Part shown: one piece after another, positions 1 through 9,959 of the stretch
Position numbering within the stretch: the first letter of the stretch is position 1
Layout: every line of letters starts with the position of its first letter
Made by a program: the position numbers and the translations under genes
NCBI GenBank assembly: GCA_949752745.1
Contig: OX457032.1
Location: 11,791,543 to 11,855,542 of the forward strand
Reading direction: 5' to 3'
Source of the DNA: Protula sp. h YS-2021
Lineage: Eukaryota > Annelida > Polychaeta > Sabellida > Serpulidae
DNA: 64,000 bases
The notes under the pieces: model-generated
The model's input: the letters and a program-made list of their open reading frames with translations, nothing else
What the model was told of the DNA's origin: nothing
The model's database searches: none

Positions 1-23
1 TAATGCCTCAGATAAATATGCTT

Positions 24-256
24 CAGTTTATGACGTCCACCGTTACGTTTTTTGTATAATGTTCACCGTTGCCTTCAGTTTATGACGCTCACCATTACTT
101 TTAGTTTATGATGTTCACCGTTATCTTCAGTTTATGACGTTCACCGTTACGTTTAGTGTATAAAGTTCACCGTTACCTTGAGTTTATTACACTCACCGTT
201 CCTTTAGTTTATGACGTTCACCGTTACCTTCAGTTTATGACGTTTACAGTTACGTT
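24..256. repeat. about 31-bp minisatellite
   Basis: Roughly eight imperfect copies of a unit built around TTCACCGTTACCTTCAGTTT and ATGACG run through this stretch. The array may extend beyond the left edge of the window. Between its end and position 462 I see nothing recognisable. Confidence 0.85.
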
Positions 257-462
257 TAGTTAGATAAGCGTGTGTGCAAATGAAAGAAATTTTTATCAGA
301 TGGCACGAAATTTGGTTGCAGACATTGTCTTTTATTGCTATGAGGGTTTTAAATTGAAATACATATGAAAACACATTTGTTTATAACTTATGGACCGATA
401 GCAAAATGTCAAGTTATATCATGGAGCGCCACGCACTAAAAATGAAGCAGTGTTGTTACTAG

Positions 463-990
463 GAGACACGTTGTGCGGCATACACTTGGTACTGGTATCA
501 CTGGGACTACTACTGGGAGTACACCTGCGTGGGTCGGAGTGACCGGTGGGACATCTTGGGCTATGACAGCTATGGATATGCAGGTGTACGCAATTCTATT
601 GGCAATAACGAAGGTGCGACCAATTTTCTTACGAAAATCTTTACTATAAAACTATACTAATTTTTTACCTTGTGAATATCATGCGAAAGGCTTCAGCTTG
701 TCGATGCACAAAGCGATCATCAGAAACTCTTCTTTTTCAAATAAACTCTGTAAAAACTCTCCAACTTAAACTTCCGTATATCTTTCTTTAAGCTCATATG
801 AAGCAAGAGAAATCTAAAAAATCATCTAAAAATTATCCAACTTTATAACTACTAGGTTGGTGGTTTGCTGGGAACTGTGGCTTTCACAAAGGTTTCGCGT
901 GCAGTAAAGCGCCGGGTTCGGATACCCCAGTAACTGTCCCGCCAACATCTCTTGTCGACGGCTACTGCCCACAGGACTACATTGGTTTTG
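463..990 (+). CDS. CTLD-0, C-terminal half, plus linker into CTLD-1
   Basis: Exon 463-583 ends in phase 1. It reads through an aromatic run (WYWYHWDYYWEYTC) that carries the third CTLD cysteine. Exon 856-990 supplies the tryptophan and the last two cysteines (GWWFAGNCGFHKGFACSK). It then has a Thr/Pro-rich linker and the YCPQD start of the next domain. Unlike the later domains, no intron separates CTLD-0 from CTLD-1, because the end of one and the start of the other share an exon. The first half of CTLD-0 must lie upstream of the window. Exon 463-583 is the least certain exon of the gene because its sequence is aromatic-rich and atypical. Confidence 0.65.
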
Positions 991-3900
991 GTATGCTTCG
1001 CATTGAGCTAAATAACCCCAGTTATTGTGGAGAAACACCATTGGTCTCTGTAAAAAACATATGTCAAATACATCATAAATTGTCAAAATAACACATACGG
1101 TACAATAAATAAACCGTTCTTTCCTCAATTAAATTCTGTTAAATTTGCTTTAGAAATTAAACGACAACGTAATAATGTCTCAATGATCAGTTATTCAGTT
1201 ATTCGACAGAGGGAATATAGGGAATTGTCAAATGTTTAAGGTAACAAGTGCCTTAAGGTGGTGGTAGTGGATGACGAGCAGGATGGACAGATGTGGTCAC
1301 AGGCGCTCGACACCTGCCGCGCAGGACCGGGCATTTCGCCGGATCTTGCCAGCATCCACAGTCATGAGGAAAACGGTGAGAGTATGAGGGACGGATCTGA
1401 GACCGGGAGGGGGTGGGTGGGTCCTCGCTAGCATCCGCAGTCACGAGGAAAACGGTGAGAGTGTGACTGACGGATCTGAGGCGGGGGAGGGGATGGGTGG
1501 GTCCTCGCTAGCATCCACAGTCACGAGGAAAATGGTGAGAGTGGCTGGAGATATTCAAGTCGTGGTTGGGGACGCAGGGTATTGGCATTATGTAATGTAA
1601 CCTGTTCGGTGTTGCTTATCTTAGTCCCAGTTCTAGCCCAGAACTCTTGGCATTCTTTTCCCATTAAACGAATTGCTCATGATTTTTTATGATTGGCTTA
1701 CAATAGGCTGTAGGAATTGCCAGCGAAATAAACACTTTATTGACACATTAAAACGTAAAATTAGCACGATAAAAGGACAAATTTAACATAGTAAGACCAA
1801 GAAAATTAACACATTTACAAAAGAAAATGTCAACAAGTTCGATTTTATTTGTAACATTAACACATTATTGTAGCACTGGTGACCCAATATTTACAATCAA
1901 CAACATACGGACTCTGGATTGGTTATCACTACGCAACGCAACACGAGATATGGGTGTGGGCGGACAATACTGAACCAAGATACTCTAACTGGGCACCAGG
2001 CGAACCTGGTGACGTTGTAAGTCCATTAGAAGATTAGTTGTAAATATAAATCATCAAATGGGAGTAACCTTGGACCATCTAAAAATATCATTTATTTAAC
2101 CACTTGATGTTTATTCCATGTTTCTTGTAATAAGTAAACCAAAGACACATAAAACACCTATGGAGTGCCTTCTGATGACCTGTCTTACTGCATAAACATT
2201 TCAAGAAAAAGTAGCACTTGAAATGCCTTTAAGGCACTTATATGAATACGAAAATATCTACAGAAAAGGCACAACTTTTATCGCATTCTTTGCAATTACT
2301 GTATTTTTCCATATTCGGTATGCAATATTTATTATGAGCATAACTATATAATTACCTCTAAAGAAATTTCGCTGTTATAAACCTGTCAAATGTCTTTGAA
2401 ACACCTTGAAGAATGCAATATCAGGATTACAATATATAATCTAGACTATATTACAACTAGAGACATACTCACTTTCATATATCAGCATATACTCTTGTAT
2501 TATATCAAGGACAGTATATATTTCTGTTTTCCATATCGCTTTTTCAATACCTAAGAATTTGTTCAAAGCATTATTTTTCATAAGTGTGGTTATTGGAAAT
2601 ATTTCTATTAATCCATGAATTATACTAGATTCTATAACAATAACAGTTTTTCATAGGAAGCAAATACGTGACTAATATCTTTTGTTACATTAAAATGTGG
2701 CCATAATTCTTCAATAGAAAGCTCACACTTTGCAATGCAATTACCCGAAGCACAATTTTATGCATTTCATAAATGTTGATGTCCCTTTACTCATGTCTCT
2801 TTGCAGCTTGTTTCACCTTAGATCTTTTATTTTAAATTGAAGCCCAGAATATGTCCAAAATTTAATTTTATTATGTCTTCACTCTTTTCTTGGTTGCTTA
2901 TATATGGAACGCCATTGAAACCACTCACTCTTTGAAAATAATTTACTTTTAATATGTTTCAAATCTATTAATAAATTCCCCATCCCTTTAAGCTTAATAG
3001 GGGAAGTGCATCGATTTTAATTAACTTTACTCTGAGATGTGAGGTTTTTTATTCTCTTTCAAAGACCAACTTGTGTGTAGAGATACAGGCCTATCAGAGC
3101 AATGCCGGCCAGTGGGGGAATCTGCGCTGTGACACCAGGCGGGGCTACGTCTGTCAGACGTTCAAAGGTAAATACCACGTACGTGCACAAAATAAAAAGG
3201 GGAAATATCACAAGACATGCCAAAGTAAAGTGTCACCAAACATCCAAGGGGGGAAATCTGCGCTGTGACACCAGGCGAGGCTACGTCTGTCAGACATTCA
3301 CAGGTAAATACCACGTACGTGCACAAAATAAAAAGGGGAAATATCACAAGACATGCCAAAGAAAAGTGTCACCAAACATCCAAAGGGGGTCAATCTACGC
3401 TGTGACATTAGGCGAGGCTACGTCTGTCAGACATTCAAAGGTAAATACCACGTACGTGCACAAAATAAAAAGGGGAAATATCACAAGACATGCCAAAGTA
3501 AAGTGTCACCAAACATCCAAAGGGGGTCAATCTACGCTGTGACATTAGGCGAGGCTACGTCTGTCAGACATTCAAAGGTAAATACCACGTACGTGCACAA
3601 AATAAAAAGGGGAAATATCACAAGACATGCCAAAGTAAAGTGTCACCAAACATCCAAAGGGGGGCAATCTGCGCTGTGACACCAGGCGGGGCTACGTCTG
3701 TCAGACATTCAAAGGTAAATACCACGTACATGGACAAAATAAAAAGGGGAAATATCACAAGACATGCCAAAGTAAAGTGTCACCAAACATCCAAAGGGGT
3801 TAATCTGCGCTGTGACACCAGGCGGGGCTACGTCTGTCAGACATTCAAAGGTAAATACCACGTACGTGCCGAAAAAAAGAAAAGATGAAATATCACAAGA

Positions 3901-6900
3901 CATACCAAAGTAAAGTGTCACCAAACATCCAAAGGGGGTCAATCTGCCCTGTAACACCAGGCGAGGCTACGTCTGTCAGACATTCAAAGGTAAGCACCAC
4001 GTACGTGCACAAAAGTAAAGTGTCATCAAACATCCGAAGGGAAGATGTCGCCAGTCAAGCAAAGATATGATTTCTCCAGATATAGACAGGTCTATGTCCA
4101 GACAAGCAAAGGTTAAATATCACCAACAATTACATTCTCTAAGTTTTACATTGAAGAGGGTTGCATTGAATATTTTTGTTTACTGATATTAAATCTTGGG
4201 GTACAGGCGCCCCCCCCCCCCCAGGAGACTCCCCCATACCAACTCGCCCTGGAGATCTCCCCCATAGGCTGACCCCTTCCGTCCTGCCCCCCTATGGCCG
4301 ATTTTTCAGTAAAACTTAAATAAGAAAATCTTTCCTTCTTTATTTTCAACCTCACCTTTTCAACCATGCAATGGGCATAACACTAGATCCGACGTTTCAT
4401 TGATTCAGTCAAAAGTTCAATATATCTATCACTTAATTGAACAGATTAAAGAAACATCAAAAATCCTTTGGTGCCATGCAATCAGCACAACAGTAGATCA
4501 AACAGTTCATTAATTCGAAAACTCAGTACATCAATCACTTAATTACATAGATTAAAAACATCCATAACCCTTTGGTCAGTAAGGAAAGTAAGTTTGAGGG
4601 GAGAAGGAAAAAAGGAATGAAATGTACAAGTGAGTCGGGGGGAGAAGGACGGGTAGAAATCGCCGGGGGAAGCGCCCAAGGGAGATACTTGCCTGTTCCC
4701 AAATGTTGAGCTGCCAAGTATATATTAAGGCCATATTAATGTAAAATGCTGTGCATGTTATGTTCAGATATTTATGCTTTCTATGAAAAGATCCTGACAA
4801 TATTGTTGCTACCCCACAAGCGACCACCGAACATACATGCCCAAGTGGCTGGACACCATACTGGTACGGTTGCTATAGATACGACTCCACAGCAAGAACG
4901 TGGTCAAGTGCCAGAGATAACTGTGAAAGTCTGGTAATGCTTTTTAAATTATTACATAAATTACACACATCAGTATGAAACCAAACACTCATAAGATAAA
5001 TTAGTTTCTTATTATTTTACTAAATATTTTTATACACTCTTTATCTTATGAATGCTATGTAGCAAGTACAATGAACCGTTTCTCGTTTTCCTCAATAATG
5101 ATTGAGATGACATTTCCAATAGTTGAACTAATTTCAAAAACTGAATCTTAGTAAAGTTTCGCTCAGTTAAACATTTAAATTATATCCGAAATTTAAAAAA
5201 ATGCGCTTTAAGAACTGTCACAACAAAAAATGGAAATCCAAATCATAGATTATAGGCAATGCACTTGTTTCATGGGTTAAATTCTAAGATTTATAAGATC
5301 GATAGTGTTTTTTTTCATGTATATAAACATAATATAACCGTTACTATGCCCTTGACCTGTAGGGCGGCAATCTAGTCTCGATTCACCACGAGGCTGAGAA
5401 CGCAGCCGTCTACCTGGCCGCACAAAGTGACTTTCCTGTGTGGATTGGCTTGAGAACTGTAAGTAATCAGAGTCTGTAGAGTTTGGAAAGAAAAGGACAA
5501 TTTTCTATTTAGCTCACATTTTAATCAAATTTATCAACACAGTAGATGTTGAAATTCCTACTTTTTCTTGTGAAGAAAGTTTATTTCTTTATAGACAAAT
5601 ATGCTTCCTTCGCCAAGGGTACTGCGTCGACTTAATCAAGCTATTACTTATTTCAGTAATCAGTATTAAGGAATAAGAATAAGTTCTATACTTCTGGTCA
5701 GTATCTAAATATGTTACATTACCCAGACCAATTTGTACACAATAGTATTGGATGAACGAAAACAATATAAAGCCTCAGAAAAGTAATATTTAAGATGCTG
5801 TTGCATTTATCAAATGATGTTCATTCAGGATGAGAGTGGATTCTATGAATGGGTGGACGGCTGGCCGTATGGTTATTACATGAACTGGGATAACGGCGCA
5901 ATAGGGGCGGGAGACGGGTGTGTGGTAATGAAGAGCAACCAGAAATGGAACGACACCATGTGCTCCAACACCTATGCTTCGATATGTAAGCAAACCGACG
6001 GTACGTTTATGTGTTAGAAGTCACATACCCTTGTCTGTAAACAGACGGACGGCGAGACGAATGTGCCGCCATGAACAACAAACAAGAATGGAATGGTACC
6101 ATGTACTCTCACAAACATCTTCTGTTTGTAAGCAAACCGACGGTAATTATTTGTGTTAGCAATCACACGTCCCTGGGGCGGCTGTGTCGTTATGAAGGGC
6201 AATGTGCTCCAACGCTCATGACGTTAAGTAGATAATGTCTTTGCTACCATCAACAATGCTTAATATCTTTATTCTTAAAACAAGCGGTAAATATTCTGAC
6301 AACAACATTGAGTACAGCCGCATATAAGTAATCCTGTGTTGTGTATTTCGTAGAGGAGCCTCCTAGTACACCAGAAGGAGGTATAGGCGGCTACTGCCCG
6401 CTTGGTAGATGGCTCGAGTACGGAAACAATTGCTACTATTTTTCAACTACTACCTTTGATCATGCAAGCGCAATCTCAGACTGTAGAGCGGTAATGAACA
6501 TATTATGACGGCTTTCCAAATGAATCTTAGCTCACTTACATTTAATCTTTGGCTATTTCGTTTAAACTTTAAAAATCTTTAAAAAGTAGAGCGATGTTAT
6601 TTGCTTTGATGACATATTTTTATACCATTAGAAGTGAGGACAAAAAACACACAAAATCGGAACGTCAATCATTTTGTTTCTTACAAAAATTATATTTGAA
6701 AGAAATAGCATAATATTGTACTTCAGTAATTTGATATGCTTGAGTGATCTTATTTCTATACTGTTATGTTTAAATATGAATCTTTCTGTTCTTCACAGCA
6801 AGGCGGAACGTCACACGTGTCATCTCTTGCCACCATTGAAAACATCTACGAGAATGAGTGGATCCTGGATCAGCTCAGAGGTGACCCATACAACTACGGC

Positions 6901-9756
6901 ACCTGGATCGGACTGATTCGCAGCCAGATTGGTAGTGCGTATCTTTGTTGTTATGATCAACTATATAAATGCATGCATAACATGGCACATGTATGATAAA
7001 AAGGATCATGCAAAACAGTTTGATGTATTTTATTTCAGGGGGAAATAACATAAAAGCATATAAAATGAAAAATTATGCAAAAGGATAAACACTAGAACCT
7101 AAACTAACACTGAGATTTAGGGGAATGCCGTAACGCGTTCCATAAAACTTTCAGATCAAAATAGTTCATTACGAATGTAGTTTGATAAAGAGTCAGAAAA
7201 AGAAGACCACACTGTTGTATTAAACATATTTTAGTCAGGAAGATTTAATCCAAAATAGAAAGGGCCTTTAAAGCCCAATTACTTAAGTGTAAAAATCAAT
7301 ATCAACTGATTTTACTATAAATAATTTCTGAATTCATACAGCTGATGGCTTCGTTTGGCTCGATGGATCAGACTCAGGTTTCCGGAACTGGGCCCCAGGA
7401 GAGCCGTCAGACCCGTACTATGAAAACTGTGTGGAAATGTGGGTGACGTCATGGCCGGGAATGTGGAATGACGCGCGCTGTGAATACTATGACTACACCT
7501 ACAAACATTATGTCTGCAAAGCTTCCAAAGGTATGCAAAATTCCCAAACTGATCTAAAATGCATGTATGTTACATATTTACAGAATTTTTTGTATTAATG
7601 CCAATGCAATATTTTATTACTTGTAATTAAAAAATAATGATACAGATTTTTGTGGTTGTTAATTACTTTAATCTGTGTGCAAGAGATGCACACACATTGA
7701 TAATTTTACCTGAAGTTGCTTCGTTCTCGACTAGGCGATATGCCTACAACACCTCAAATGCCCCCTCCCGGCGATCAGGACTGTCCGAGCGGAAACTGGG
7801 ATGTATGGGGCGACAACTGTCTCCTTGTACGTCCCAATGACTACAGATCGTGGGACGAAGCTCTGTCGTAAGAATTTAGAAACTGTATAAAGTGTTATTA
7901 AATGAGGGAATTGGGTGATTGCTACGTTAAATGAGTCATGAATTCTAAACAGTACAATAACTATTTAGGGACAATGACTGTAGTCTGAGAATGAAAAATA
8001 GTTCTTGCAGTAGCAAATATTTGACTAATTAATTTCTGAAATTTATTACTACTGGATATGTACATGTTGTTCCATCTAAGAACTTGCATATAAAACAACC
8101 GCTATTGCATCAAATGTTTTATGTTATTGTGATGTTGCTATAATAGACAGACAGCCCGTGCGCGGATTCAAAGTGTCAATAGCTTCAGTCTGCAGCAATT
8201 GTCTTATATTTTCTATTTTGATTGACAGTGCGTATAGCAGAAAAGTTTTATTTCACTGACAGACTTTGTCATCAGATGGGCGGTTCTTATGCATCTCTAG
8301 CATCAATCCATAGCTACGAGGAAAACTGGTACATCTATCACAAGGTTAATGAGTACAACTACGATGACTACTACTCTCCAGATGTCTGGATAGGTTTGAA
8401 TAAGTACGGCTATGGTAAGAACACAGGAAACCTTACTTCAATTTTTATTTTATTTTGTTTTTGATTTTAAAGCTAAGCTCTCCTATAACAGTAGCAATGC
8501 AGTGTTGTGCAGTTTATTAGAGTTTGGACACTTGCTTTTAAAAATAGAAAAGTGTTTTAATAAAATGAGCTATATCGCATAAAGATGCAGTCCAAACCAA
8601 CAAATCTTTGAAAACTTAAATGGCAATACTTATTTGCATTATAAAATATTAGCCTATAATTTTTGCTTTTACCAAGGTTATCCGTTTATATGGGAGAACG
8701 GTAAGAGCGTGGATTACACACAGTGGGCGCCCGGAGAACCGAATGATTATGACGGCACACAGAACTGTGTGCGCATGTACCATCTGTCTGGCCAATGGGA
8801 TGACTACTATTGCTATGAGTACTATTACCACGGTTACGTATGTCAAGTTAGACAAGATTTGTTCAAGAAAGGTACCATTTATAAATTAATAGTAAAGCTG
8901 GTGTACTACATTTCTTTATAATTACTTGTTAGCGAGGGCCTCGTACAATAACTTAATGTGCAAGAAATATATAACAAAAGATGAGGCGATACAAGTCGAT
9001 ACAAATACGTCATGTCAGCCACGTGAGAAAATGACTGTGCAATTTATTCGTAAAAGATATTATTCGTGTCATATAAGTAGGGATGCTTTTCTGTGTATTT
9101 CGGTGCATTGCTAACAACACTGGAACATAAGAATGAACATAACATATATGCAATTGTCTGTTGAGATAGAATTGGCTGAGAAAGGTCAAAGTTTCTTTAA
9201 GATGCCAGAAGACTTTCCTGTGCATAAAATGAATAAAGAGCACCGCCTACCGAAAGACTTTAGGGCGCCCGACCTCTACGCTTCACAGGACGAGATTGGT
9301 GGCGAAGCACAACCGGAAAAGAGAAGTGCATATCTTTTTAACCCTCTGGCTGCCATTCTGTAGTTTCACATTACTTCACCATATGATTTATAATTGTTTA
9401 TGTTATGTTTTTTAGATTTAATGATTATATTGCGAATAACCGAGACATTCCTTGTCTTAAAATAGCGTAAAGAGATCTTTACATTGCATAAGGAAGGATG
9501 TTAAGGAAGATATTTTCAAGAGTACGCTACATTGTGAACGAATAACTTTGCTTGATTTGCAGGTGGAAAGCAAGCAGGAATAATTGTAGGAAGTCTGGGT
9601 GGCTTGGTCGCTATAGTTGCCATAATTTCATTGGTTGTTGTGAAGTACAAGCATGGAAGACCTAAGCAGGACGGGTTGGTACCCATGCAAAATGTGCTTA
9701 CGACTCCAGGAAACCAATCAGAGTCGATGGGATACGACCAGGCTGAAGATGCATAA
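463..9756 (+). CDS. Multi-CTLD type I transmembrane C-type lectin receptor (5' end outside window)
   Basis: Sixteen exons can be joined: 463-583, 856-990, 1268-1375, 1874-2016, 3065-3167, 4821-4933, 5363-5458, 5829-6000, 6354-6490, 6799-6931, 7342-7530, 7735-7867, 8263-8414, 8677-8871, 9170-9298 and 9563-9756. Every junction has AG/GT ends and matching phase, giving 2253 coding bases (750 residues plus stop). The product has the end of one CTLD, four further CTLDs, a juxtamembrane segment, one transmembrane helix and a cytoplasmic tail of about 35 residues. This layout resembles mannose-receptor-like proteins, so a cell-surface glycan-binding or immune recognition role is plausible; that is inference from the family. 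CTLDs 2, 3 and 4 begin and end in phase 1, which suits duplication of whole domains. The start codon, signal peptide and promoter lie upstream of the window. No orthologue could be named. Confidence 0.88.
856..3167 (+). CDS. CTLD-1
   Basis: The domain starts YCPQD at the end of exon 856-990. It continues in exon 1268-1375 (WSQALDTC, LASIHSHEEN), exon 1874-2016 (LWIGYHYA, NWAPGEPGDV) and exon 3065-3167 (NLCVEIQA, GQWGNLRC, GYVCQTFK). The WIG, APGEP and final cysteine motifs are typical of the family. The calcium/sugar position reads EPG rather than EPN or QPD, so classical mannose or galactose binding is uncertain. The acceptor at 1267 is weak and an alternative at 1257 exists. The donor ends of exons 1268-1375 and 3065-3167 are both tandemly duplicated downstream. 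Confidence 0.82.
1349..1548 (+). repeat. Tandem duplication of an exon end plus splice donor (3 copies)
   Basis: A unit of about 80 bp starts at the codons for ASIHSHEEN, crosses the AAACG/GTGAGAG donor and continues into a G-rich intron segment. It is present at 1349-1430, 1431-1510 and 1511-1548, the last partial. Copies 2 and 3 keep the coding bases nearly unchanged and keep a GTGAG donor, but no copy has its own acceptor. Only the first copy is contiguous with the upstream exon body. Confidence 0.9.
2017..3064 (+). other. Intron of the lectin gene
   Basis: AT-rich intron between the EPGDV exon and the final exon of CTLD-1. I see no coding exon, RNA gene or recognisable element in it. Confidence 0.7.
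3113..4050 (+). repeat. 137-bp tandem array of a CTLD exon end plus splice donor (7 copies)
   Basis: The codons for GNLRCDTRRGYVCQTF, the donor AAAG/GTAAAT and about 85 bp of intron repeat seven times. The landmark CTACGTCTGTCAGAC lies at 3144, 3281, 3418, 3555, 3692, 3828 and 3967, so the spacing is 137, 137, 137, 137, 136 and 139 bp. A degraded eighth piece follows. Only copy 1 is joined to an acceptor-bearing exon body. Copy 2 has ACAG/GTAAAT and copy 7 has AAAG/GTAAGC, nearer the donor consensus. The copies are very similar, which points to recent expansion. Confidence 0.95.
4051..4820 (+). other. Remainder of the CTLD-1/CTLD-2 intron
   Basis: Contains a C-run near 4210-4222 followed by C-rich sequence up to about 4290. 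Otherwise it is AT-rich with no recognisable gene. Confidence 0.6.
4821..6000 (+). CDS. CTLD-2
   Basis: The domain has three exons. Exon 4821-4933 has a short TTEH linker, then TCPSGWTPYWYGCYRYD and DNCESL. Exon 5363-5458 has NLVSIHHEAENAAVYLAA and VWIGL. Exon 5829-6000 has GFYEWVDGW, MNWDNG, GCVVM, KWNDTMC and ASICKQTD. All six expected cysteines are present. The EPN/QPD tripeptide is absent although the WND calcium-site motif is kept, so canonical sugar coordination is doubtful. The phases run 1-0, 0-0, 0-1, making the domain a symmetric phase-1 module. The acceptors (CACAAG, CTGTAG, ATTCAG) are good. Confidence 0.9.
5920..6222 (+). repeat. Degraded tandem duplication of the CTLD-2 exon end plus donor
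   Basis: The segment from GACGGGTGTGTGG through the donor and the following TTTATGTGTTAG (5920-6030) has a diverged second copy at about 6052-6170, including AGCAAACCGACG/GTAATT. A third fragment lies at about 6170-6222 (GGGGCGGCTGTGTCG, GTGCTCCAAC). The extra copies carry frame breaks and lack an acceptor. Confidence 0.8.
6354..7530 (+). CDS. CTLD-3
   Basis: The domain has three exons. Exon 6354-6490 has an acidic/proline linker (EEPPSTPEGG), then GYCPLGRWLEYGNNCYYF and SDCRA. Exon 6799-6931 has SSLATIENIYENEW and TWIGLIRS. Exon 7342-7530 has FVWLDGSDSGFRNWAPGEP, SDPYYENCVEM, MWNDARC and YVCKASK. The tripeptide is EPS rather than EPN while WND is intact. Phases 1-0, 0-1 and 1-1 make the whole domain a symmetric module. 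This domain is the best-preserved counterpart in the downstream copy, where it carries two stop codons. Confidence 0.92.
7735..8871 (+). CDS. CTLD-4, with EPN motif
   Basis: The domain has three exons. Exon 7735-7867 has a Met/Pro/Thr linker, then DCPSGNWDVWGDNCLL and SWDEALS. Exon 8263-8414 has LCHQMGGSYASLASIHSYEE and DVWIGLNKYGYG. Exon 8677-8871 has YPFIWENGKSVDYTQW, APGEPNDYDG, NCVRM, QWDDYYC and YVCQV. This is the only domain in the window with EPN, the tripeptide that in characterised CTLDs goes with mannose-type calcium-dependent binding. WDD replaces WND. It lies nearest the membrane. The phase-2 acceptor at 8262 follows a similar GATTGACAG at 8220-8228, so a second acceptor is present 34 bp upstream. 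Confidence 0.92.
9170..9298 (+). CDS. Juxtamembrane exon (probably skippable)
   Basis: The exon encodes about 43 residues, including ELAEKGQSFFK, an EDF..HK stretch and PDLYASQDE. It starts and ends in phase 1, so exon 8677-8871 could also splice directly to 9563 without breaking the frame. The downstream copy keeps the same exon (17963-18101, ELAEKGPDFFK, DAYASQDD). That supports a real exon although its donor here (ATTG/GTGGCG) is weak. I know of no family for this segment. It would lie just outside the membrane helix. Confidence 0.7.
9563..9756 (+). CDS. Transmembrane helix and cytoplasmic tail exon
   Basis: After a TTTGCAG acceptor the exon reads GGKQAG, then a hydrophobic stretch of about 22 residues (IIVGSLGGLVAIVAIISLVV). 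A basic stop-transfer segment (KYKHGRPK) and a tail ending GYDQAEDA and TAA follow. The orientation is type I, with the CTLDs outside. The downstream copy conserves the helix, the basic segment, the TTP/LTP region and GYDQ, so the tyrosine may matter for sorting or signalling. It is not a recognised ITAM or YxxPhi signal. Confidence 0.92.
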
Positions 9757-9927
9757 AAGATACACATCACATCGTTGACGCTTACTAAATCTATTTCTCT
9801 TTGCTCAGATATTATCTAATTAACTTCAATAATTGATTACGCGAATTTTTCACAAGATATATTGTGTGAGTTTATAAAGTTTAGAATAACATTTGGTACT
9901 TATTTTTATGCTATAAAACGTCTAGAA

Positions 9928-9933
9928 AATAAA
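9928..9933 (+). promoter_or_regulatory. Polyadenylation signal of the lectin gene
   Basis: An AATAAA hexamer lies 172 bp after the stop codon and is followed by a T-rich stretch. It is the first AATAAA after the stop that I noticed. Confidence 0.6.
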
Positions 9934-9959
9934 AGAGCATCCTTTTGTTATCGTTTTCC

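Noticed and set aside
826..1128. 100-codon minus-strand frame
   Set aside because: It is antisense to a phase-consistent CTLD exon (856-990), and the plus strand carries the recognisable domain.
3102..3957. Long frames with KGKYHVRAQNKKG-type repeats
   Set aside because: They run through the 137-bp exon-end array and simply translate intron sequence after the donor. There is no start context of their own.
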